Shown here one piece after another: positions 1-6,285 of a stretch of DNA of 26,137 bases; positions within the stretch are counted from its first letter, which is position 1; every line of letters starts with the position of its first letter. Location of the stretch: contig CAZGUG010000028.1 in NCBI GenBank assembly GCA_964529035.1, positions 1 to 26,137 on the forward strand, given 5' to 3'. The notes beneath the pieces are model-generated. The model was not told where the DNA came from. It saw nothing but the letters and a program-made list of their open reading frames with translations, and did not search any database. This DNA comes from CAZGUG01 sp964529035 (GTDB lineage: Bacteria > Bacillota > Clostridia > Ch29). The translations under genes were made by a program, and so were the position numbers.

Positions 1-2403
1 GATAATGACGACAGGCTTTCACTGATGAAGCATAACCAGGAATGCATTGTAATTAGGATTGGCAACAAGATAGAAGAGGCGGGGTACATATCCGAGAGCC
101 TCATAGACATGATAGGCAATATAAACGGGTACGTGGAATTCCAGATGAATACCATCGAAAAGGTCACCAATGAAATGGGCAATTATTCCGCCCTGGCCCA
201 GGAAGTGTATGCCAATACCGACAACTCCAGGCAGATATCCGAACAAACGGCAGCTGCGGCCAGGCAGGGCAGCCAGGCGGTGGAAAACTCAATCCGCGCT
301 ATGCACGAAATAGAGAGCTCGGTGGAAGAAACCAAACAGTTTATCCAGAACCTGAGCACCAAAGCCGACAGCATATACGAGATGCTGAACGTAATTAAGG
401 ATATAGCAAACAGTACCAACCTGTTATCCCTGAACGCTTCGATAGAAGCCGCCCGGGCCGGCGAAGCCGGCCGGGGGTTTGCGGTTGTGGCCCAGGAAGT
501 AAAGAAACTGGCACAGCACAGCGTTGAATCAACCGAGTACATAAGCAAAACCGTTAAAGAGATAAACGAGTATATCAAAGGCACCAATTCCTCTATGGAC
601 AAAACCATAGAAAGGGTTAAGGAAGGTACCAGGATTGCGGACGATACTAAGGATACCTTCCAGTCCATAATAAATGCCATTCAGCGCAACAATGAAATAT
701 CAGGAGAGATTTCGGATGCAATATCCCAACAGACCAAAAACCTTGAAAGCGTTGTCCAGTCGATTGATGATATGAGCCATACCTTTGAAAAACTGCTGTC
801 ACTGGTAGAGACAGCATCTTCCAGCACCCAGTATACAAGAACGTCCCTTTTATCGCTGCACAATGTTTCCAGGGATTTGCAGTCTGTTACCGAAAGGCTG
901 CTGCAGGTAATAGAGGACAGGCCGTATAATGAACAGGTTTTGCATACCTGCATTCCCAGCAGGATTGTTACCTTTGATCCCTATCTGTCCTGTGACTTTG
1001 TAACCGGGCTGGTGCTGGAGAACGTACACAGCGGCCTTTTGTCAATAGGAAACGACGGCGAAGTATCCCCCGGGGTGGCAAAAAGCTGGAACCTTAAGGA
1101 CGATAACCTTACCTGGGTGTTTAACCTGCGAAGGGGTGCGAAATTCCACAGCGGCAGGGAAATAACCGCCAGGGATGTCAAGTACAGTTTTGAAAGGCTG
1201 TTAAACCCCGAGCTTAATTCGCCGAACAGTTGGTGCCTTTTGTACGTGGAAGGTGCCGAGGAATACATGAACGGTGCTGCTAAGGAAGTAACCGGTATTA
1301 GGATTATTGATGATTACTGCATATCCGTTAAGCTTAAATACCCCTACAGCGGGTTCCTATTAAACCTCGGCCAGTACATCTGCTGTATAATGGACAGACA
1401 GGAGATGATGGAAAGGGGCAGCATATCGGGCTGCGGGCCTTACAGTATTGCAGAAGTAAGCGAAACCGAATGCATACTGCGGGCCTTCGGGGAACACTTT
1501 AACGGGCAGCCCTATGTGGACCGGTTTCATGTACATATTGCGCCGAAGGATGCCGCGGCGGAGCTTCTTGAAGGCAGGTACGATTATATAATAGTGGACA
1601 ACAAGGAATTGATGAACAAGGTTAAGGATAACAGCGACATTGAAATGAAATCCCGCAACATTTCCGGTTCATACTTTGTCGGGTTTAATCTTAAGGCACC
1701 AAACAGTATAGTAACCGAAAAGGAAGCAAGAAAGGCCATAAATATGGCGGTTAACAAAAAGAGGATCATAGAGGACATTTTTGGCGGGATGGCAGTGGAA
1801 TCCGTCAGCCCCCTGCCGCCCAGCATAATGGAAAACAAGGATATAAGGGGCTATCCCTATGACCCCGGGCTGGCAAAAAGTATAATACAGAAGTATTCAA
1901 ACGGCAGGAAGCTGCGAATCCATCTGCGTAAGGACGAGGATTCCGCACTGGTTAAGATGTTCAACCGGATGGGCGAATACATTATGGAAGACTTGAACAA
2001 AATAGGGCTCCAGTTTAATGTGGAGCTATATTCCCATGCGGACATGCTGAAGCTGGAGAACCTTGCCAAATGCGACCTGTACATAAGCCGGTGGATGGCG
2101 GATACCGGTGACCCGGATAATTTCCTGCAGCCCCTGTTCGACCCTGACAATTATTCCAACGGAACCAGGTACAACAACCCCACCGTTAACGAAAAGATGA
2201 AACTTGCCAGCGGAATGGTGCATCCCGGGAAACGTGCGCAGTTGTATAAAGAGATACAGAAAATTATCGTGGACGATGCGCCGTGGATATTCCTTGCGCA
2301 TCCGCAGTGGGCGACAGCCAGCAGGCAGGGCCTGTTGGGCCTTAACATGGGCTGTCTTGGCCTTATTAAAATGGAGAATATTCTTATAGACAAGCGAAGC
2401 TAG
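1..2403 (+). CDS. Chemoreceptor signalling domain fused to a family 5 solute-binding domain (5' partial)
   Basis: The reading frame is open from base 1. The first ATG is at 25 but has no convincing ribosome-binding site, so the true start probably lies before the window. Numbering from that ATG, residues about 1-300 are a long coiled coil with the MCP hairpin tip at about 127-158 (NLLSLNASIEAARAGEAGRG, then FAVVAQEVKKLA). Methylation-like segments such as ISEQTAAAA lie on the flanking helices. Residues about 312-785 match the peptide/nickel-binding SBP_bac_5 family: FDPYLS, the VHSGLLSI region, FNLRRGAKFHSG, ITARDVKYSFERLL, and near the end RYNNPTVNEKM and DDAPWIFLAHP. No hydrophobic membrane segment or secretion signal is visible, so the binding domain appears cytoplasmic. 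This would make the protein a ligand-sensing receptor signalling to CheA/CheW. The family calls are strong; the topology and ligand are inference. Confidence 0.88.
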   Translation, partial: DNDDRLSLMKHNQECIVIRIGNKIEEAGYISESLIDMIGNINGYVEFQMNTIEKVTNEMGNYSALAQEVYANTDNSRQISEQTAAAARQGSQAVENSIRAMHEIESSVEETKQFIQNLSTKADSIYEMLNVIKDIANSTNLLSLNASIEAARAGEAGRGFAVVAQEVKKLAQHSVESTEYISKTVKEINEYIKGTNSSMDKTIERVKEGTRIADDTKDTFQSIINAIQRNNEISGEISDAISQQTKNLESVVQSIDDMSHTFEKLLSLVETASSSTQYTRTSLLSLHNVSRDLQSVTERLLQVIEDRPYNEQVLHTCIPSRIVTFDPYLSCDFVTGLVLENVHSGLLSIGNDGEVSPGVAKSWNLKDDNLTWVFNLRRGAKFHSGREITARDVKYSFERLLNPELNSPNSWCLLYVEGAEEYMNGAAKEVTGIRIIDDYCISVKLKYPYSGFLLNLGQYICCIMDRQEMMERGSISGCGPYSIAEVSETECILRAFGEHFNGQPYVDRFHVHIAPKDAAAELLEGRYDYIIVDNKELMNKVKDNSDIEMKSRNISGSYFVGFNLKAPNSIVTEKEARKAINMAVNKKRIIEDIFGGMAVESVSPLPPSIMENKDIRGYPYDPGLAKSIIQKYSNGRKLRIHLRKDEDSALVKMFNRMGEYIMEDLNKIGLQFNVELYSHADMLKLENLAKCDLYISRWMADTGDPDNFLQPLFDPDNYSNGTRYNNPTVNEKMKLASGMVHPGKRAQLYKEIQKIIVDDAPWIFLAHPQWATASRQGLLGLNMGCLGLIKMENILIDKRS

Positions 2404-2434
2404 CCGGCGGAAGTGACCGGTTTTACCGCCGGCT
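2402..2434 (+). terminator. GC-rich hairpin after the receptor gene
   Basis: A perfect 9-bp inverted repeat (AGCCGGCGG and CCGCCGGCT, loop 15 nt) begins in the stop codon. No T-run follows, so it may be a weak or factor-assisted terminator or an mRNA 3'-end stabiliser. A second perfect 7-bp repeat (AAAGACC/GGTCTTT, 2448-2467) lies just downstream. Confidence 0.5.
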
Positions 2435-2465
2435 GCCTGTAGGACGCAAAGACCGGCACGGGTCT

Positions 2466-2495
2466 TTGACAAAGACGCCCGGGTTGATATACAAT
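2466..2495 (+). promoter_or_regulatory. Sigma-A-type promoter of the ZIP gene
   Basis: TTGACA at 2466-2471 and TACAAT at 2490-2495 are separated by 18 bases. Transcription would start near 2502, inside the Fur-like box that follows. The match is by eye to the consensus; no start-site data are available. Confidence 0.6.
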
Positions 2496-2497
2496 AA

Positions 2498-2523
2498 AAT
2501 AATGATAATAAATATCGTTATCA
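2498..2523 (+). promoter_or_regulatory. Fur-like operator over the ZIP transcription start
   Basis: Bases 2498-2516 match the classical 19-base Fur box (GATAATGATAATCATTATC) at 16 of 19 positions by hand alignment. The site also contains the inverted pair TGATAA (2503-2508) and TTATCA (2518-2523). It lies immediately downstream of the -10 element, where a bound repressor would block initiation, and precedes a metal transporter gene. Whether the regulator is Fur, Zur or another family member cannot be told from the site. Confidence 0.55.
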
Positions 2524-2554
2524 ATTAAACCATGATTACAAAGGAGCAGTATAT

Positions 2555-3283
2555 ATGGACACGATTTTTCTGATTGTAGCTTTATCCACACTTTCACCGA
2601 TACTGGGTTCGTTTATTGGAGTGATTAAAAGGCCGTCCGAAGGCTTTATGTATATGATGCTGTCCTTCGCGGCAGGCGTTATGCTTGCCATATCCTTTCT
2701 CGAGCTTATTCCCGAAAGCATAGAGCTTTCCTCCGAGCTGATATGCATTGCAGGCCTTATAGTCGGTTCGGCGGGCATGCATATGATTGACCGGCTGATT
2801 CCGCACGTTCACCCCGACCTGTGTGATGATATAAACGGGGCAAACCTTAAGCGTACCTCCATATATCTTATCGTTGGGATATTCATGCATAATTTCCCCG
2901 AGGGTATGGCCCTTGCCCTGGGTACCGTTACAGACACAAAGGTGAGCATAGTGATTGCCGTGGCCATAGCCATCCACAACATCCCCGAGGGAATATGCAC
3001 GGCGGCTCCGTATTATCACTGTACCAGGGACAGGATGAGGGCTTTTTTGCTCTCCTCATCCACTGCCATTCCCATACTGCTGGGTTTTCTGAGCGCATAT
3101 TATTTATTCCGCAATATTACTTTTGAGGTGCTCGGGTTCCTGGTGGCGGTAACCGCGGGACTGATGATTTTTATATGTGCCGACGAATTAATACCGTCAT
3201 CTTCCAGAAAAATTACAAACCACAGTACCGTATTTCCGTTGTTTGCCGGTATTATATTTGTAATCCTGCTCCAGTCCTATTAG
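2555..3283 (+). CDS. ZIP family divalent metal transporter (ZupT/GufA type)
   Basis: This 242-residue membrane protein has about eight hydrophobic segments along its whole length. The two ZIP metal-site signatures are present: HNFPEG at about residues 112-117 and HNIPEG at about 141-146, in the fourth and fifth membrane helices. A short cytoplasmic loop with His residues (IPHVHPD) lies between early helices. The family imports zinc, iron or manganese into the cytosol. The ATG at 2555 follows AAAGGAG. The gene has its own promoter and a Fur-like box just upstream, which suggests repression when metal is plentiful and favours uptake as the role. It ends convergently with sspH, the two stop codons overlapping in the four bases TTAG. 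The actual metal is not determinable here. Confidence 0.93.
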   Translation: MDTIFLIVALSTLSPILGSFIGVIKRPSEGFMYMMLSFAAGVMLAISFLELIPESIELSSELICIAGLIVGSAGMHMIDRLIPHVHPDLCDDINGANLKRTSIYLIVGIFMHNFPEGMALALGTVTDTKVSIVIAVAIAIHNIPEGICTAAPYYHCTRDRMRAFLLSSSTAIPILLGFLSAYYLFRNITFEVLGFLVAVTAGLMIFICADELIPSSSRKITNHSTVFPLFAGIIFVILLQSY

Positions 3284-3486
3284 TTCAATGTAGTGTAATC
3301 TGCCTGCCTTCCGCTTTCACTGAGCTCGTCGACCGGAACCTCAATCCGGTTTCCCGTTTCCATAAGCCTTATGCTGGCGGTATGCCTGCCTTCATCAATG
3401 TTGTCAATCCAGACCGGCATATTGTTGTACACAACTTCCACCGTGTTCGGGGAACTTAAAATTTCTGCTGCTCTTTCAATACGCAT
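3280..3486 (-). CDS. sspH: Small acid-soluble spore protein, H type
   Basis: This 68-residue protein matches the SspH family in sequence and layout. It starts MRIERAAEIL, has NNMPVWIDNIDE in the middle (family pattern G-x-PVxI-x-x-VDE), and then ETGNRIEVPVDELSE. Family members are about 57-60 residues, so this one carries roughly ten extra C-terminal residues. SspH proteins accumulate in the forespore core and are minor DNA-associated spore proteins. The ATG is preceded by AGGGAGGCG. A sigma-G-like promoter lies about 40 bases upstream of the start. Its presence marks the organism as an endospore former. The stop codon overlaps that of the ZIP gene on the other strand. Confidence 0.88.
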   Translation of the reverse strand: MRIERAAEILSSPNTVEVVYNNMPVWIDNIDEGRHTASIRLMETGNRIEVPVDELSESGRQADYTTLN

Positions 3487-3523
3487 TTTATCGCCTCCCT
3501 GTCATAATTAAGCTTCCAGGTAA

Positions 3524-3552
3524 TAGTATTGGATAAATTGCGAATAATATGC
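3524..3552 (-). promoter_or_regulatory. Sigma-G-like promoter of sspH
   Basis: Read on the minus strand, GCATA (3548-3552) and AATACTA (3524-3530) are separated by 17 bases. This resembles the forespore sigma-G/sigma-F type pattern (GNATR, then CATNNTA with one mismatch). A forespore promoter is what a spore-protein gene should have. The assignment is by eye. Confidence 0.45.
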
Positions 3553-3660
3553 GAAGCGGCACTGTTACCGGTTAAAACCGATAAAAACAAAAAATAAAGG
3601 AATCTGGCAATATAAATAGAACCATGTAGTATTCCATTGAATAAAACAGGGGGCTAAAAC

Positions 3661-4509
3661 ATGAGCAGAATTGCTTTGCTGACCGACAGTACCTGTGACC
3701 TGCCGGCGGAGATACTGCAAAAGTACTGCATAAACATCATACCGCTGAAGGTTGTGTACAGGGATAGGGAATACAGGGACGGGCTTGATATTACACCGGA
3801 GGAAGTTTATCAAAACATGGACATCGAAACCCCCAAAACATCGCTGCCCTCTTACGGGCATACCCTTGAGCTTATGAAAAGGCTCGGGGCCGAAGGATAT
3901 ACCGACGTGATTGCGATACACATATCGGGGGGCTTAAGCGGTACCTTTGCCATGATGCAGGGTTTAAAGGAAAAGGTTAAACAGCTGGGAATGTCGCTTC
4001 ATGTTATCGATTCCAAGGCCCTTTCGATGGCGCTGGGTTTTTTGGTAATAAAGGCAGGGCGGCTTATAAACGAAAACCTTCCCATTAATGAGATATTGAA
4101 AAAAACACAGGATTTCAGGGATGAAGTCAAGGTGTTCTTTGTCCTTAAAACCCTGGAATACCTGAGAAAGGGCGGCCGTATAGGCCTGGTGGAAGGCACC
4201 GTCGGTGATTTACTGGATATAAAACCGATAATATCAATAAACAAACAGGGTATATACTATACCGTAGCAAAGGCCAGGGGACGACAGGGTTCCCTCAGAA
4301 AAGTAGCCGATCTGGCGAAAAAAGCAGTGGGTGGCAGGAAAGTGCGTTTGGCGGTGATGCACGGAGCGGCCCCCGAAGAAGCGAAGGAACTTTTGGCAAA
4401 GATAAGGGAACAGGTAAATGCGGTGGAAGTGTTTTCGGGGCAGATAGGGCCGGTTATGGGAGTGCATACAGGCCCCGGCCTGATTGGGGTCGCTTTTTGT
4501 CCCGAGTAG
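3661..4509 (+). CDS. DegV family fatty-acid-binding protein
   Basis: This 282-residue protein is full length for the DegV (FakB-like) family. It has the N-terminal signature DSTCDLP (about residues 8-14), YRDGLDITPEEVYQ, the lipid-carboxylate loop HISGGLSGT (about 87-95), and YLRKGGRIG in the C-terminal domain. DegV proteins are soluble and hold a long-chain fatty acid. Where the kinase FakA is present, the FakB members present the fatty acid for phosphorylation. No fakA lies nearby, so the partner is unknown. The ATG follows CAGGGGG. The gene is 34 bases upstream of the zinc-ribbon gene and probably cotranscribed with it. The family call is firm; the precise substrate is not known. Confidence 0.93.
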   Translation: MSRIALLTDSTCDLPAEILQKYCINIIPLKVVYRDREYRDGLDITPEEVYQNMDIETPKTSLPSYGHTLELMKRLGAEGYTDVIAIHISGGLSGTFAMMQGLKEKVKQLGMSLHVIDSKALSMALGFLVIKAGRLINENLPINEILKKTQDFRDEVKVFFVLKTLEYLRKGGRIGLVEGTVGDLLDIKPIISINKQGIYYTVAKARGRQGSLRKVADLAKKAVGGRKVRLAVMHGAAPEEAKELLAKIREQVNAVEVFSGQIGPVMGVHTGPGLIGVAFCPE

Positions 4510-4543
4510 AAGTACAAAGTATTTGGCAGTGGAGGTTAATGGT

Positions 4544-4888
4544 ATGCCATGGTGTCCCAAATGCAAAATCGAATACAGGGAAGGGTTTGAAATCTGTTCC
4601 GACTGCGGCAGTGCTCTGGTGGACGAGTACCCGGAAGACATTGAGAAGCCGGATGACCCGAACACCAGCCAAGACTGGGAGCATTTTATGTACCTGTTCA
4701 ATGAAACAGAGGCGGATATTGTAGTGGGACTGCTTGAATCGGTTGACATTCCGGTGATTAAAATGTACAAGGGAATGGGAATACTGCATAAAGTATATAC
4801 CGGAAAGGTTGCCGGAGTAGACCTTTATGTTCCCAGGGAAAAGCTTGATAAAGCGAAGGAGCTTCTTAAGGCACAAACCGGTGAATAA
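4544..4888 (+). CDS. Zinc-ribbon protein with a DUF2007-like domain
   Basis: The chosen ATG at 4544 follows GTGGAGG and gives 114 residues. An upstream in-frame start at 4484 would overlap degV and has no ribosome site. Residues 4-21 form a zinc ribbon with CPKC and CSDC pairs. The rest resembles the DUF2007 'putative signal transducing' fold: EADIVVGLLESVDIPVI, then a variable loop, then VDLYVPREKLDKAKELL. Proteins of this kind are small, cytoplasmic and poorly understood, and no reaction can be assigned. Gene order suggests cotranscription with degV. The large palindrome just after it separates it from hisC. The DUF2007 assignment is from pattern memory, so I hold it moderately. Confidence 0.78.
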   Translation: MPWCPKCKIEYREGFEICSDCGSALVDEYPEDIEKPDDPNTSQDWEHFMYLFNETEADIVVGLLESVDIPVIKMYKGMGILHKVYTGKVAGVDLYVPREKLDKAKELLKAQTGE

Positions 4889-4890
4889 AA

Positions 4891-4926
4891 AAGTAATGAC
4901 AGGCCTATATAGGCCTGTCATTACTT
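4891..4926. terminator. 36-bp perfect palindrome between convergent genes
   Basis: AAGTAATGACAGGCCTAT and its exact complement form a gapless 36-base palindrome between the zinc-ribbon gene and hisC. On the minus strand it is followed by a T-run (from the A-run at 4886-4892), a good intrinsic terminator for hisC. On the plus strand only ACTTAAAA follows, so the reverse direction is weaker. Confidence 0.8.
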
Positions 4927-4936
4927 AAAAGAAATC

Positions 4937-6019
4937 CTATTTTCCCAGAACCTTTTTTAGGTTTGCAATGCATCTTTCGTTCTGTTCCATGGTTCCTATA
5001 GAAATCCTCGCGTAGTTTCCCTTAATGGGCCTTATTATTGTCCCCAGCTTCTGCAGCTCTATAAAAACTTCATTGCAGTCCTTTTCCACATTAACAAAAA
5101 TATAATTTGCCTGGGTAGGGACATACTCAAGGCCCATATCTTCAAAGCACCTGTAGTAGTACTCTTTGCCCTCCTTGTTAACGTTATGGACCTTTTCAAC
5201 GAATTCCTGGTCCCTGAGGGCGGCAATGGCGGCCGTCTGGCCTATCCTGTTTACGTTGAAGGCTTTCCTTATTTTATTTATGTTCTGCAAAATCTCCTGG
5301 TTGGCAAAGCTGTATCCCACCCTGAGGCCGGCCAACCCGTATATCTTTGAAAAGGTTCGCATTACCACCATGTTCGGGTATTTCCGATACAGTTTATAGC
5401 TGTCCTTCGGATAATGCGGGCTGGTGACATATTCGACGTAGGCTTCATCGTATGCCACCACTATGTTGTCCGGGACCTTTGACATGAAGTCGTCAAGCTC
5501 ATCCCCGGTGAACATGGTACCGGTAGGATTATTCGGATTGCACAGCCAGATGAGTTTTGTCCTATCAGTTACCGCGGCTGCCATTTTGTCAAGGTCGTGC
5601 TTGAAGTCCTTAAGGGGTACTATTACCACTTTGGCGTCCACCATTTTTGCCGCTATTATGTAGCTGCTGAAGGTTATGTCCGCCATTATGGTCTCGTCCC
5701 CGGGATTTATAAAGGTTTCGGCCAGCATGTTTACCATCTCGTCCGAGCCGTTTGTGGGCATTACTTCGGTTTCCCTGACACCGTAAAAATTTGCGATGGC
5801 TTTCTTCAGCTGGGTTGCGTTTCCGTCGGGATACAGGGAGAGGTTTGATGCGGCCTGTATGACAGCCTCGGTGGCAATGGGAGAACAATTAAGCGGGTTT
5901 TCATTGGATGCGAGCTTATCCACTCTTTCCAGTCCGTACTCCCTCTGCACGTCTTCTATGGGTTTTCCCGGTTTGTATGCGGTAATGCCTTCCAGCGTTT
6001 TTCTAAAGGGCAGTTGCAT
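4937..6019 (-). CDS. hisC: Histidinol-phosphate aminotransferase
   Basis: This 360-residue PLP enzyme of fold type I is full length for HisC. It has the substrate/PLP segment KLASNENP (about 36-43), TNGSDEMV, the aspartate region CNPNNPTG and YDEAYVEY, and the PLP-lysine motif TFSKIYGLAGLRVGY. It would convert imidazole-acetol phosphate plus glutamate to histidinol phosphate plus 2-oxoglutarate. In many Firmicutes the same enzyme also serves phenylalanine and tyrosine synthesis. The ATG follows GGAGGG. The gene stands alone, without other his genes in view, and has an extended -10 promoter and its own terminator. The family call is firm. Its isolation leaves open a broader aromatic aminotransferase role. 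Confidence 0.92.
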   Translation of the reverse strand: MQLPFRKTLEGITAYKPGKPIEDVQREYGLERVDKLASNENPLNCSPIATEAVIQAASNLSLYPDGNATQLKKAIANFYGVRETEVMPTNGSDEMVNMLAETFINPGDETIMADITFSSYIIAAKMVDAKVVIVPLKDFKHDLDKMAAAVTDRTKLIWLCNPNNPTGTMFTGDELDDFMSKVPDNIVVAYDEAYVEYVTSPHYPKDSYKLYRKYPNMVVMRTFSKIYGLAGLRVGYSFANQEILQNINKIRKAFNVNRIGQTAAIAALRDQEFVEKVHNVNKEGKEYYYRCFEDMGLEYVPTQANYIFVNVEKDCNEVFIELQKLGTIIRPIKGNYARISIGTMEQNERCIANLKKVLGK

Positions 6020-6053
6020 GTTTTAATCCCTCCAATACATTCTGTTTGATTCA

Positions 6054-6062
6054 AGTATACCA
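6054..6062 (-). promoter_or_regulatory. Extended -10 promoter of hisC
   Basis: On the minus strand the sequence TGGTATACT gives an extended -10 element about 35 bases upstream of the hisC start codon. The -35 region is only T-rich and does not match TTGACA, so the call rests on the TGn extension. Confidence 0.35.
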
Positions 6063-6206
6063 CAACAACACGCAATAAAAAATAATTTTACAAGGCTTCA
6101 ATTTTTTGTGTAAGCAGGGGGATGGCATTTTTTAAGAATAATGAATATATATAACAGTTAAAGGAAAAATACTAATGCTATGCACTGGTTTTATCAAATA
6201 AAAATG

Positions 6207-6215
6207 TGGTAGAAT
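6207..6215 (+). promoter_or_regulatory. Extended -10 promoter of the EF-G paralog
   Basis: TGGTAGAAT is an extended -10 element with no good -35. It lies about 70 bases before the chosen start at 6286. The AATACTAAT sequence occurs twice around it, at about 6167 and 6242, with unknown meaning. The rest of 6063-6285 is AT-rich without other supported features. Confidence 0.33.
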
Positions 6216-6272
6216 TAAAAGGAGTTTATTTTCTTTGATAGAATACTAATATGTTAGACTATTGCAGAAACA

Positions 6273-6279
6273 AGGGGGA
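6273..6279 (+). promoter_or_regulatory. Ribosome-binding site fixing the EF-G paralog start
   Basis: The AGGGGGAG stretch (about 6273-6280) sits at the right distance from the ATG at 6286. It excludes the in-frame TTG at 6262, which lies upstream of it. Confidence 0.7.
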
Positions 6280-6285
6280 GAATTA

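Noticed and set aside
3175..3459. Open frame on the plus strand across the ZIP tail and sspH
   Set aside because: It is antisense to sspH, a recognised family member, and has no ribosome site or recognisable domain.
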